64,000 bases of DNA from Aphelidium insulamus (taxonomy: Eukaryota; Aphelidiomycota; Aphelidea; Aphelidiaceae), in the NCBI GenBank assembly GCA_036784855.1, contig JAZDSV010000009.1, positions 377,171 to 441,170 of the forward strand, in the 5' to 3' direction. Numbering within the stretch: the stretch's first letter is position 1; each line of letters starts with the position of its first letter. Shown here in pieces: positions 10,670 to 22,800 of this stretch. The position numbers and the translations under genes are program-made. Below the pieces are notes generated by a model. The model did no database searches. It was not told the DNA's origin and worked only from the letters and a program-made list of their open reading frames with translations.

Positions 10670-13600
10670 ATGGCCGCACTTGGACGTCTGAGCATCATCC
10701 GCAAGGATGGGAGCCGCGGCGACAACCCATTCCCCATCACACAGCACCAGCTCCTGTTTGGCCGGTCCGTATCGATGTTGTGCCTGATGTTGACGATAAC
10801 TGACTGACTGTCGCAACAGGGACTTTGAGTGCGCCATCCGTATCCAGTTGCACGGCGTGCTGCCCCGGCATGCAGCCATCACATTCGATGACACTGCGCC
10901 CAGTGTGCCACCGGTGAGTGCGGGAGGCGTGATTGTGTGTGCTCACATGGCACCCACCGATAGCATGCCTGGCTTGAGAATTATGGCCCTGACGGCAGTG
11001 TGACAGTGCTAACGGTGGAAAAGGCCTCAGACGAAGGCGATCTTATAGCATCTATAGGTGAACACGGCCGCCACCTACTCGGGCATGGGGACGTTGTGAC
11101 TGTGGCCGGGCGATCGTTTGTGTTTGAGTACGACAAGGCACCTGCCGCCACTGAAACTGTAGTCGAGAGTGCCGCACCTAGTGTGAGTGGTGCTGTGTAT
11201 ATGTCTGCCACTTGTATCTCATTTGCCCAGGCCTCGATTGCGACTGTTACGGCGGAGGCCACCGTTGATGCAGTGTCCGATGTAATGGAGGCTGTGGTGA
11301 CCACTGCAACAACAAGTATCCTGCTGGCAACAAATTCCGCCGCCAGCCGTTCCATTACACCAGTGTCGGTAGCAGCCATGGCGCCCACCGAAGAGTGCTT
11401 GCTGTTTTCGCCGCGCAAGACTCCCGTCAGCGCAGCCAAGCAGCCGGTCTTGGTGCCGGTGCCCGCTCCCGATATATTGTCTCCACGCAAGTCGGTCCAG
11501 CGTCGCGCTGCAGCCGCCATGACGGACCCGCGCAAGATGGCATCGGAGATGAACAGTGGCGGCAATGATGCAAAGTCAAAGTCGGTTCCGGCGTCCCCGA
11601 CACCGCTGACGGCTGCAGTGTCGCCGTCCAAGTGGCAAATCAAGTCGCCCACTCGGCGCGGATCTTTGTTTGCCGAGAAGCATGGGGTGGATGATAATAA
11701 TGATAATAATTTATCGGTGCCCAAGATGGCGTCGCTGATTTCTGAGGCAGAGCCCGAAGAGGTGCCCAAGATGGCATCCAAGATGGCATCTTTCAAGTCT
11801 CCGACAGCTTTTGGAGAGGCGCCCGCAGTCGCCACGGACACGCCAAAGACCTCGGCAATTATGCGCAACCTGGACCTGTTTGCCAAGAATGCCAAGCCAC
11901 ACCCGGCCGGAGTTGTTATGACGGCTTCTGCGGCGAAAGCGGCAAAGTAGCCTCTAAACTGCGCACTCCAACCAGAACACTCGCTGAAAAGAAAGTGGTT
12001 GCACAGTCCGCCACTCGACCGGTGAATAAGCGGCTGCTGGCTGTCGATGCAGCTGTGCCCAAGCGACGACAGACATTGACACCGGGGCGGCGCAGCGGCA
12101 CTAGCAAGACAAGTGGTGCCATGGACACCATTCAGTCGCCGCGAAAGTCTGTTTCATTTGGCCCAGCGCTCAGTCCCGAAATTTTTGACGGCGAGCGCCC
12201 GCCTGCCGAACCAGTGCGTCGCGGCACACCTACCCGCGCTCTGCAACAGTCTGCAGACATTGACATGGATGGAGTGGGTAACGATCAAGCAACGGTGTCG
12301 CAAGTACGGCAGAGCGATCCCGGCTTGCTGAAGGGACTGTTGAAACGGCAAAACGAGCGTCAAAGCTCTAGTGAAGATTCAGCGCAGGATTTTGGCAGTG
12401 ACTTGCAGACGCCGCGCCGACAGGACGACTGGATGCTAACCACCTCGGACAACCTGGCCGGTGTCGATCAATTGATGGCAACGCCCACGCCACTGTTGCA
12501 AATGGTCGATGCCAAAAATGCTGACGATGCAAAGTGCGACACTGACGACACCGAAGATGTGGAGGAACTGATTGCGGACGAGATTCCTTCGAAGAAGTCC
12601 CCGGTACGCGCAAGACGCGCTCCGGCTACAAGTGGCCGATACTCACTTGCTGCTGCTACTCGATCGGCGCCACATGGCAGCATCAACGCGGATAACGACG
12701 TGGACGTGGGGCACTTGGCGCATCTGGTCAGTCCGCCGCGGCGTCAGAGACGTTCTGGCGGGCGCCGTGCCACCGCACCGATTGCCATGCCGCCACTTGC
12801 TCCTGCCGACAGTGAGCCCGACGATGATTCAATGACGGGAAAATCCATTGCAGTCACTGCTGAGGTATGCTTATGATCAACAATGATCTCTTGTTGACTA
12901 CTTCAGGCAAAGTCGCCCAAGGAGAAATTAGCGCTGGAAATGGAATCCCAAACAACAATTTCCCAGGCGGGCACGCCTCAGTCAAAGTTGTCAGAGGGTT
13001 TTGATTTGCAGAAAAGCACACCGGTGCCGAACTCAGTCGAAAAATTCAACATCTCCCATGTGATTCCGCAGATGAGCACACCGCAGGCAACAACAGTGTT
13101 CCACGCCGAGACTCCGGAGTTTAATAGTTCATCTCAGACAGCCAAGACTCCAATGTCGAGTGCTGAGACGCTGCACGATATTGTCGCACAAGCAGAAAAG
13201 ACGCCGTGCAAGTCCTCTCCGCTGAAGCACTTGCCCATCGTCGAGACATTTAGTGCTCTAGCAGAAAAAACACCGTGCAAGTCTTCCCCGCCGAAGAATG
13301 ATTTCGCCACGCCGAGCGACATGCTTATGGATGCCGGTATTGCGGAAACCGAAGATATATCGGGATCTTTAACCATGGCAACCAAGAAGAACGATGATAT
13401 CACTGGCTACACGCCCGCCGAGCAGTACTTGTCGGCTCTGCGGCAACTGTTCAAATCGCCAAAGTCGCAGCCGGAAACTTTGTACGACGGCCTGGCAGCT
13501 CTGATGAAGACCCCGCTGGTTGCGAGTCTTCAAGCGGCCCAGAAGTCAGATATGGACGATATTGTTGACACCGTCAACGACACCAATGAGGAAAACGTGG

Positions 13601-14934
13601 TCACGACAACTCGTCGCCAGAGCACCGTGCTAACATCGTCGGCACATGATGGTGACCAGTCCATATCGGCGATTTCCACCACGACCACTGTGACCACCAC
13701 TGTGATGGACGTGGAGGCGGATGGCGAGGACGCCGTGGTTGGCCAAGTTGGCGGTGTTGCAAGTTTCCCATCGCCGCCATCGATTGGACATCGCCCCCGC
13801 CACGCTCCCGCAGTCGGCGACGAGAACCTGCCGCCGGTTCAGATGTCACCCAGCCAGGAACATGTGCGACGCCTGGCCGCGCTGAAAGCCGATAATGATG
13901 ACATGTCGACAAACGCCGCTGGGGATAAGGCCGGAACGTTTCATGCCGCCGAAGAGATGGCGGTGCGCGACGATGATGCTCAAATTCCCGCCAAGCCGAA
14001 GCGTGGGCGAAAAGCAGCGGCAAGTGTGGCAGCCTCAGCTGTTGATATGGCGTCTTCATCCGAAAAATCGGGGAAACGTACGGCAAAAACTGTCGAAAAC
14101 GACGTTGACACTACAGTGTCGGCATCTCGTCCTCGCCGTGGCGTGCGATCCGCACCAGTTGCCGAGGAAAAGAGCGTTGTTACTACGGATGAGGCTGCCG
14201 TCACAGTGACTCGAAGTGGCCGCCGTACCAAGAAAGTCGAAGCAGAGGTGTCAGATGTTTTCGTTACTCATTCTACACGCCGCGGCCGTTCGCAAAATAC
14301 GGAGGAGACCGTGGTTGCCGACAAAGTCGATGCAGAGCAAGTTGATGAGCCAGTGTCACGTGGTCGCGCATCAAGAAAGGCTGCCACGAATGATGCGGAG
14401 AAACCCGTAGCACGCCGCGGCCGCCCATCCAAGAATAAGGCGCCGGCAGAAGTGACTGAGCCGATTGCGGAACAAGCAGCGCATCAAGTTCGACCGACAC
14501 GCCGAGCTGGCGCCAAAGAGAAGGTGGTGGAAATTGTTCAAAGCACTGAAGCCCCAACTGCACCGTCACGATCTACTCGTGGTCGAAAAGCCAAGAAAGC
14601 TGCAGACGCACAGACAGACAAGGGTAAAGCGGTTGTAGCAGCCAGCGTCTCAACTGCACGTACCAGGCGCACCGCAACGCAAAACAAAAAAGAAAAGACC
14701 GCAACTGAAGAAGAGCCGGCTGTTGAAGCAGCACCGGCCGCCCGCCCCAAACAAAAGACCGCAGCGACTCGCAAAAAGGCTGTCGGTGACAAGGCGGAAA
14801 CTGTTTCCAAGGTAGATGTTTCCAAGGTAGAGGAAGAGGAAGTGACAGTGGGCAAAACAAGAGCCAAGAAGCGTGCCGCGGCCGCCGCAGAGACGGCGCC
14901 TCCTGCCAAGCGCTCGCTGCGCAGCCGCGCGTAG
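10670..14934 (+). CDS. FHA-domain nuclear protein with Ki-67/RepoMan-type PP1-docking motif
   Basis: Large, mostly disordered protein of about 1,350 residues. Exons 10670-10764, 10820-10913 and 10979 onward build an FHA domain: LFGR...FECAIRIQL.GVLPRHA, then GHGDVVTVAGRSFVFEYD. Layout and spacing match the Ki-67 FHA domain. At about 12142-12240 lies SVSFG...SPEIFD..RPP followed by RRGTP, the extended RVxF/KiR-type PP1-binding module of Ki-67 and RepoMan. At about 13420-13520, LRQLFKSPK and LAALMKTP resemble half-repeats of Ki-67 (K167R). The C-terminal 300 residues are Lys/Arg/Ala-rich with many RGR/TRRGR AT-hook-like words, ending SLRSRA. Many S/T-P sites suggest CDK control. The frame changes between about 11878 and 11998; a 62-nt intron (11878-11939) would join the frames as NLDL-GKVASKL. 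Another intron is 12867-12906. Probable role: a chromosome-surface PP1 scaffold in mitosis. Confidence 0.75.
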
Positions 14935-15060
14935 AGAATCGACGTGGAACCCTGTGCCGTTGTAGTTATATCAGTGTAAATAAATGTACTTTCTGTAAAG
15001 AAACGAAAAGGATATTTCTTATAATTATCACATTTGTAGTCCCATTAAAAAGAACGGAGA

Positions 15061-16639
15061 CTACGCCGTAGCACCGCCGGCCTCCTTGCTGGAGAGTAGC
15101 GCCGACTTGGCCGACGTCTTTATGAGGGCACGCCGTGATATTCCGCGCGCATCAAAGTACACCACCACAAGGTCTCCAGCAGCACCAACCGCATCTGCCA
15201 CAACCTCGCCCAGCTCCGCGCCGTATCTGAAGGTGTACATAATTAGGACAATTGTGGTGGTGATGATTAGATACCTGTGCGTTACGAGTTCCACGGTTGC
15301 TTGTCCAGATTGCGCACCGACAAGCCGAACACTCTGCTCCACTCCGTCCAGTATATTTCCAGCCGCGATCAGGGACTTGGCCAGCACATAGCGAGTGTCA
15401 GACATGGTCGCCTGGGAGTCTACACCGTGACATAATTGTCTTTCAACGCATGATATAATATATATATATATACCTGAACCACCAACGGCACGACCAAGAG
15501 TACCGGCCACGCGCTCCACGGCAGACAGAATGGCACGGGCGAGGAAGGAAGTGGTAGTGGCAATGGCGTGGGTGTACGATCGCATGTTTTTGATCTTTTT
15601 CTTCCACGACACTCCGACAACAACCGGTGCAGCTAGCGGCGTCACCTTTTCCTTCATCGATGCCGCATTTCTATGCATGTGAACTCATTACAGATCAAAT
15701 TCAATTGTATATACTTGGCAATGGCGCCACTGAGCTTCTCTGCCTGCGACAGCATTGTTTTGGACACGGCCTCACTGCCAGCCAAGATCACATCGACGCC
15801 GTAGCGTAGCCGAGACGTTGGTTGCTATGTATGAATGGTAAATGCGAGTAGTAAAGAATATAAACGCTCGATGTTACCGACGTGGCTTGCCCACCAGCTA
15901 CTGCCTGTAGATATCAGTATAATATACTCATATGCGTTTGTCCGTACCTTGACATCAGCCACATCCAGCACCACTGGAACATTCTTGGCGCTGGTGTCCA
16001 GTACAGTGTCGGAAGGCGCGGTAATTCCCGGCAGCAAGGCCATCACTTCACCCTAAACAATTAGTTACAATATCTTATATGTAGAATTGTACCGTGGAGC
16101 GGTTAACAAGGGCGGCCTGGTTGCGCATCTCGGACAGCTCAAACACCACATAATAAGCCAGCAGTTCCTCGAAAGCAGTGCGGCCCGCCGAGTCGTCCCT
16201 GCGCCCACGTTATAGTTAAAAGACATACATGTATACACACGAATGTATATACGCACCGAGACAGCTCCAGCTGGTACATGACGCGGTCCACCGGCACTGG
16301 AATCAGATATGCGCACTCGCCCTGCTTGTACACCACTTGCTGCGGCACCAGCGCTATATTGATATCCCGCACAGAAAGCATTGGCTACACGCACACCACC
16401 GCTGCAGTCAGCACCGCACGCGCACACACAGCAAAGAACGAGTACATGGCACGTGCCAGGAACTTTATCTGCCCGTTATCTGCGTCCCGTATGGAGAGAC
16501 GTAGCACGGCGATGGTGGCACCGGGCCCGGCCACAGTGTCCTGTACGCCATCGACAATGCGCGTCAGTGTGGCGGGCGATAGTTGCAGCAGCTGGTCCGT
16601 GCTGTCCACGCGGGTTCCGTCAACGATTTCCTCGGGCAT
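15061..16639 (-). CDS. Spartin-like protein with senescence (ERD7) domain
   Basis: Multi-exon gene, start ATG at 16639. The first exons encode a beta-rich N-terminal half with LSVRDINIALVPQQVVY. A 45-nt intron joins exon 1 to exon 2. Later exons give VDVILAGSEAVSKTMLSQAE. They then reach the senescence domain: AIATTTSFLARAILSAVERV, MSDTRYVLAKSLIAAGNIL, and a terminal block YGAELGEVVADAVGAAGDL followed by ISRRALIKTSAKSALL. The last block corresponds to the 'YG.eAGe....avss.gNv' and 'KAIAK' elements of spartin and plant ERD7 proteins. Family members bind lipid droplets or membranes and, in animals, promote lipophagy and lipid transfer. The exact intron positions at 15.24-15.30, 15.42-15.47 and 15.67-15.72 kb are estimated. 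Role here is inferred from family. Confidence 0.7.
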
Positions 16640-17225
16640 GATTTAACTGGGTGCGTGCGGAGTGACTGATTGTGCGGCTGAAGTCCACGTCAGTCATACC
16701 TATTGAGGGCTGACACGAAGAATGTTTTACAGGTGACTTTCCTTATCGTACCGGAAACGATGGCCACCCAATGAGAGTGTATTTCACGCCGCAAATTAGA
16801 GCATGGTGTCATTGCAAAATACACACGTACCTCGTGAACTTGCGACTAGCCCCAATGAGGTTCTAGTGTCGTCACTACGGTGTACTGTGGCTAATCTGTG
16901 CATGCCGACACTTTCTCATTCCCTACAATGATAAATCTATCTATGAAGTTGAATCGCTGCATCAGTCTGCATGATTCTTATAGATTAGTAGGTCAGTGCA
17001 TCACTCATATCCTTGTTTCATCATTACGGCGGTGCACTTTGACTATGCTGTGCTGCTGTATTGCTGATCCTGTTCTAAGCGCTCGTGCATCAAACGTGCG
17101 GCCGAATTCCTTAAGTTATCAGCAGGACACTAGTCGCCGCCAACATGTCCCAATTAAGCAGCATAGTTTGTGTGTGACAAGCAACAATGCTGCCGTCCAC
17201 GCAAAGTTGCTGGTAACACACTCTG
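16640..17225. other. Intergenic region
   Basis: No gene is supported. A CCAAT element lies near 16768, as expected for the promoter of the spartin-like gene. The rest is of ordinary composition, with scattered stops in all frames. Confidence 0.5.
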
Positions 17226-17485
17226 TTACTTGTCGGCGTAAAAGCAGTGCACCATCTTCGGACCTGTCCATGCACTCTTGTTCCGTGTCAAAGCCGCCAT
17301 ACAGTACTTGCGGATAGTTATGGATAGCACAATAACAGCGAGATTGGCAATCATCATGGACACACGATATGGCCAAGGCACCCCAAATTTAAATAGGAGT
17401 ACGACCTGTAGCGGGATACATAGAGCGGCAGCTATTGTCACCTTGAAATTCGACAATCACCGCAGCAGCTAATCATGGTCACGGC
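17226..17485 (-). pseudogene. Decayed copy of the small membrane-protein gene at 17.9-18.2 kb
   Basis: On the minus strand, DNA here aligns with the downstream gene. A shared ISCCG start region is followed by a segment reading TIAAALCIPLQVVLLFKFGVP, versus AIAAALCTLLQALLLFIYGVS in the intact copy. Relative to that copy the 5' half is deleted and shifted, and the open frame lacks an ATG. The most likely history is a tandem duplication followed by decay. Confidence 0.45.
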
Positions 17486-17580
17486 TACCAAGTATCCCAG
17501 CTTTGGCGTGGGGGCTCCATGTACTTGCGAAGGGCGGCGGTCAGTTCATCCGCAACGCTAGTCATCCTGCTGTAGCGAAG

Positions 17581-17645
17581 CTGATGACAGATGTGCTGGT
17601 GACAGATGTGCTGATGACAGATGTGCTGGTGACAGATGAGCTAGC
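17581..17645. repeat. 15-bp minisatellite, about four copies
   Basis: The unit ctg(g/a)tgacagatgtg repeats about four times in tandem with alternating A/G at one position. The last copy is diverged. No gene overlaps it. Confidence 0.8.
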
Positions 17646-17919
17646 AAAACGGCCCAGGACATTGATTGTTTTTTTTCCTATATGTATGTACGGCAAAGGA
17701 CGATCGATATAAACGCGCTGTTATACGCGCCCGCGAAATGTGGCATTTTCGCTCACTAATGAAGCAATTGTTCAGACCCTGCAAAGTATAGTGCTTGGCG
17801 CAGAACTGGGTGGCTTATTGTTGGGCGGCTGCGTTGCCCCTTCTCGGCCTTGGATAAGTGGCATACTTGCGGGCAGCGCGGCGGCGGCTATGCAGGGCCC
17901 TGCCGTGATGGCCGGTGGC

Positions 17920-18249
17920 TTAGATACCGTGCTGCAGTCTCTGGCATGGGAGTGTTGCGGTTGGGTTGTTAAGTGCGGAGGTGGGCGCGTCGACACATGT
18001 GGACAACTGGTACATAAATTTGAAAATTAAAGGCCTGGACACCCCGTATATAAATAAAAGCAATGCCTGTAGCAGCGTGCACAGAGCGGCCGCTATTGCG
18101 CACACAATGATTGTGTCTGTCAGACCGCCAATAACACCGCAACAGCTAATAAAGACCACCACAATATACAGACATCCAAGCTCGTTGCGAGCAAAGAACA
18201 TGCGAAAAGCGCCAATGCAGTCACCGTCACAATTAAAATTGCTGCTCAT
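17920..18249 (-). CDS. Small Cys-containing membrane protein, orphan
   Basis: Intronless, 109 residues from ATG at 18249. It has two predicted membrane segments: LGCLYIVVVFISCCGVIGG and IIVCAIAAALCTLLQALLLF. The amino end is short and contains two cysteines; the tail after YGVSRP is polar and may be a decayed reading frame. A related broken copy lies just downstream (17226-17485). ATTGG boxes (CCAAT on the coding strand) at 18317 and 18334 are in promoter position. I recognise no family, and the tail quality makes it possible that this copy is also decaying. Confidence 0.4.
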   Translation of the reverse strand: MSSNFNCDGDCIGAFRMFFARNELGCLYIVVVFISCCGVIGGLTDTIIVCAIAAALCTLLQALLLFIYGVSRPLIFKFMYQLSTCVDAPTSALNNPTATLPCQRLQHGI

Positions 18250-18679
18250 TATTTAGTATTTAGTGTTAAAGCAGTGAGAGTTTGCGTACTATTTTTGCTA
18301 CACTGTGTATTGAGTGATTGGCTGATGTGAACCATTGGTTATTATGTGTCTACCAACTTGCATTGCTATGTAGATGTGGTTTCTCATGTCCACACTAATA
18401 CAGATCGCTGTGGAGTGGCTATTTGCACCATACTGACGCGATTACGCATTACGCGCGCTTGGGTTGGCAGTATTATTTAAAACCAATGTGCATACTACAT
18501 ATTGCCCAAATGTCCTTTGCATTGGACATATTACCCTGTGATATGATAGTGTCAAGTGTCTGCTACATATGTACATATGTAAAAATATTCCTTTTTATCG
18601 CCATTTTTGAATATGGCTTCAATATGGCTTAATACAGTGACCTTTCAGATTCAATTGACGCCACACAATGCCACCGTCA
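18250..18679. other. Intergenic promoter region between orphan membrane gene and NDUFA2
   Basis: Divergent promoter space. It contains two ATTGG boxes near 18317 and 18334 and AT-rich stretches near 18560-18630. No gene is seen. Confidence 0.5.
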
Positions 18680-19072
18680 ATGTGGTCCGCGCTGGCGTCC
18701 ACCGCCCCCAATGCCGTCCACGAAATCCGTCTCCACCTGTGCCAGACGTCACCGGCGGCACAGGGCTTGCGGTATGTATGGCAACGTATGCCATAATGAA
18801 TGCTGATGTGCCCTCCCACTCACTCACTTATCACCAACCTGGCCAGCTCCTTTGTGCACAGCCAGTACCTGGCGATGAAGCAGGCCAACCCGCAGCTGCC
18901 GGTGCTGGTGCGCGAGTGCTCCGGCGTGCAGACACGGGCGTTTGTGCGGTACGGCGGCGGCGTGGAGAAGAAGATTGTGCTGGACGGGTTGACGGAGGCG
19001 CAGGTCACGGAGGCTTTGAAGCGCGCTATCGTGAGCGGCGGTCCATCGCCTGCCGCGTCTGCCAAGCCGTAG
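18680..19072 (+). CDS. NADH dehydrogenase (complex I) B8/NDUFA2-type subunit
   Basis: Two exons, 18680-18771 and 18847-19072, joined in phase across a 75-nt intron. The product is about 105 residues. It is an accessory subunit of mitochondrial complex I with a thioredoxin-like fold. The N-terminus has EIRLHLCQTSPAAQGLR, matching the family's EIRIHLCQ.SP.S.G.R. Exon 2 gives YLAMKQANPQLPVLVREC, the hallmark KKANP.LPILIREC. These are followed by RYGGGVEKKI and a C-terminal helix VTEALKRA. The two family cysteines, which can form a disulfide, are present. Its presence implies a functional respiratory complex I. Confidence 0.92.
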
Positions 19073-19873
19073 CACTCATACATAGACTACACTATGATGT
19101 CTATATGTATATACGCAGAGTTATTTGTGCGCTTCATACATCGCCGCATGGTGTCTACGTTGTTGAGGTGGCTGCGGCATGCTGTAAAGAATCCTCTGCG
19201 CTGGCTCTCTGTGTTTATGTGATACTTAGTTATGTGGTGATGTATTGCTGGGTGTGACCCGGAGACACTTTGTGTTGTTACAGGGACTAATATGTATGGA
19301 TGGATGCGAGTGACGCTGTGATAATGATTGGTGTGTTCAATATTTAACACCAATGGGCAACCAATGGTTCAACGTCGGTTAGATACGTTTCATGAATAAA
19401 TCAAATCAATCAATTATCACAGAGTCACTGAACTGAATGCATTGTACAAGTAAGTAATCGTGTCAACTGAATGCGTTGTATTCAGTTGACAGGATTACCT
19501 GGTGCCACTACATACTATACGAAATTCCCTACTTTCGCACGCAATATCACATTGGTTATGCAGTGTGCCCTCACATCAAAGTAATAGGATTCATTTGTTG
19601 CTCATCCGGTTTCCATTGACACACAAACACAATATGATTGACCGAGGGGCCTTGAGGGGCCGATGTCGACGACGATACAGCTTCCGTCAGTATTCAGCGA
19701 GCGTGGCACCGACTCCCGTGTCATTCGATAAGAAGTCAGACACCTGCTGTACGAAAGAGGAATTCTGATATGTACATAGCATTATGTCATAGGTAATTAG
19801 ACAACAGGTGTTGGTCTGTGCTAAGTGAGCACAGATCTCAGATTCACAGTGACGTCACAATTCAAACTAAATA
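19073..19873. other. Intergenic region with a large imperfect hairpin
   Basis: No gene is supported over about 800 bp. The notable element is the inverted repeat at 19454-19498, annotated separately. A related sequence with the words aactgaatgcattgta precedes it at about 19430-19445. Confidence 0.5.
19454..19498. repeat. Inverted repeat, 19-bp arms, 7-nt loop
   Basis: The left arm, gtaatcgtgtcaactgaat, pairs with attcagttgacaggattac. The inner 11 bp are perfect, two bases mismatch, and the outer 6 bp are perfect. The loop is gcgttgt. It lies about 380 bp past the NDUFA2 stop, too far for an ordinary 3' processing element. Confidence 0.85.
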
Positions 19874-22800
19874 ATGCGCATCGGAGGGCGGGCGAGGGCT
19901 GAGGACGGCGCGTCTGCCTGGTCCCTGCTCACCCACGGCTGGCTTGGTCCGCTGCTGCGTATCGGATATCGCCAGCGCACACTGCACTTGGATGATCTGC
20001 CGGCGCTGGGACAGAAGCGGCATGCCGAGGTTATTGTCGCGCGCTTTGAGGACAAGTGGGCGCGTGAGTGTGCGCGGGCCGCGGCTGCCGGTGCCACTCC
20101 GTCTCTCGTGCGGGCCCTGTTCCACACTGTGCGTGGCCAGTTTCTGTGGGGAGCGTGGAATCGGTAGGTGTTATTGGTGGTGGTTGTGCATATCATCCAT
20201 TCACTCGCTCACAATTAATGTCAGTCTGGTCGGCGACTTGATTATCGTGCTGACTCCACTGCTCCTGCTGGCCATTATAAACTTTATGCGCGAGTCTGCG
20301 TCAAGTACTCCGCCACCGGCCGGCAATGGATACGCACTTGCTACGGGATTCTTTGCGCTGCAACTGCTGCAAACTGTGTTGCTGAATGCAAGTGTGATGC
20401 AATCTATGCGTGTCGGCTTCATGGTGCGCACGGCTCTGTGCAGTGCCATATTCAAGAAGGCGCTCGTGCTGTCTGCCAAGTCCCGTCAGGTCTGTCTGTG
20501 TGTGTGTGGCAGCTGATCATATTTATCATTATCGTTAACATATTAACGTGTCATAGGAGTACACGTCGGGCAAGGTGATGAATATAATGTCTACGGATAC
20601 GGACCGGCTGGACAAGTCGTCGTACTTTTTCCACTTTTTCTGGTCGTCGCCAATTCAAATGCTGGTTGCCAGTGGTATGTTGATCTGGCAGCTGGGCTGG
20701 GTGGCGCTGGCCGGCTGTGGAATGGTCCTGATCTCGGTTCCGGTGCAGCTGTGGGCCGGCGGTGCCTTCAAGCGCCTTCGCTCCCGCGTGCAAGCTGAGG
20801 CTGACATCAGGTTGGTATTACTGTTGTTTAACAGAATTTATACAGTTGCTAATGCTGTATAAATGATCAGGGCTCGCATTACCCAGGAAACACTGCAGGG
20901 GATAAAGGTGGTCAAGCTGTATGCGTGGGAGCAGAGCTTCTGCAATATTATCGGCTCTGGCCGCGTCAAAGAGCTTGCAGCCGTGAAGCAGGTGCTTATT
21001 TTGCGCGCTATACTGGCCGGCTTTCTTCAGGTGAGAATAATTAAATACCATTCTATAATGCTTTATGGTGTAGACGGTGCCTATATTGGCAACCATTGTG
21101 ACATTCATCATTTACACTCGGCTGGGCAACACGCTCACGACCGCCACGGCCTTCTCGTCGTTGGCGCTGTTTTACGTGCTGCGCATCCCGCTGCTCGTCT
21201 ATCCCACCGTCATCTCGCAAGTGATTGACTCGGTGGTGGCACTGGGCCGTATCAAACGCTTCCTTCTCAGTGAAGAGGTGCGCCATGGTCCCGTGCGGTT
21301 GCCGCAAACAATCCCGGACGGGGAGCAAGTGCCGCGCGGCGGAGTTACGGTCACTGATGGGAAATTTGTGTGGGCCAGCGACGACAAACACAGTGAAGAT
21401 GCTGACGAAGTTGTGTCACAACGAGCTTCCTTCACTCAGGCCACCGCTGAGGCTCAGTCGTCGCTACCGGGAGCGGTTCTGGCACGCAGTGACAAGCACA
21501 ATGACGACGAGTCGGTACCGCTGCGCGACGTGGCATCTGTACAGTCTGCGTTTGGCGGCTTGGATTCCATCAACATGACAGTAGCCCCGGGCTCGCTGTG
21601 CGCCATCGTTGGCTCTGTCGGGGCGGGAAAGGTATGTATATATATATATTATATACGTATGTAATACACTGACCTGTAGACATCACTGCTGCATGCGTTG
21701 GCGGGAGACATGGACAAAATCACGGGCACTGTGGAGTTGAGGGGAACGGTGGCGTATTGCGCGCAGTCGGCGTGGATACAAAACATGACGCTGCGTGACA
21801 ACATTCTGTTTGGCCGCGAGTTCGTGGCCGAGCGCTACTGGCAGGTGGTGGAGGCGTGCGCACTCACCGCGGACCTCGAAGTGCTGGCCGCCGGCGACAT
21901 GACCGAGATTGGCGAGAAGGGCATCAACTTGAGTGGCGGGCAGAAGCAGCGGGTGGCACTGGCACGGGCACTCTACGCCAACGCCGACACCATTCTGATG
22001 GACGATCCGCTGAGTGCCGTGGACGCGCACGTCGGCACGCACCTGTTTGACAAGTGTATCCGCACGGCCATGGCGGCATCGGCGCGACTGCTTGTCACAC
22101 ACCGCGTGCACATCCTGCCGCTGGTGGACCAGATTTTGGTGATGGATGGCGGGCGGATAGTAGAGCGCGGCACGTACAGCGAGCTGGTGGCCAGCGGCGA
22201 TGCCAGTCCGCACTTTGCCGCCATCATGAAGGCCACAGAGCACCGCACCCAGACTGTTCCTGACGATGTGCTAGTAGATGATGCCGTCCTTGACCGACCT
22301 GCTAGCGCCGCAGCGGGCGGCACAGGCGTCGCCGATAACCAAGAAGGCGAAATCCCTGCGCTGGCAGCCGCAACAGAAGCCCCTGCGGTAAAGGTGGAGG
22401 AGCAGCGAGATGCACACATTATCGAGACGGAGGAGCAGGAGAGCGGCCATGTGAGCACGCGGTATTACCGCGCCTACGTGCGGCTGCTGGGCGGCGCCTG
22501 GGTGTTTGGCAGCGTCACATTCATGGTCGGGCTGGCGGTGACGGCGCGCATAGCCACCGACTACTGGCTGGCGGTGTACGTGAACCGCAGTGTGACCACG
22601 CTAAATGAGGACGGCTACGACCTGGTCTACTCGGGGCTGGGACTGTTCCAGGCGGTGATGATGGTCGTGCCGGGCGTCTGTCTGATGTTTTACGCCAGCA
22701 CCGCCTCCACCAACCTGCACCAGACTGCGCTCTTCAAAGTCTTTGAGGTAGGTTATACTTACTGTTTCTTCTCTGAATATACCTACTTATGCATGCAATA

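Noticed and set aside
11951-11998. Gene end at the stop near 11948 with a new gene starting at about 11995
   Set aside because: Both sides share composition and S/T-P style, and a 62-nt GT-AG intron (11878-11939) joins the frames; the PP1 motif of the same family type as the FHA lies just downstream.
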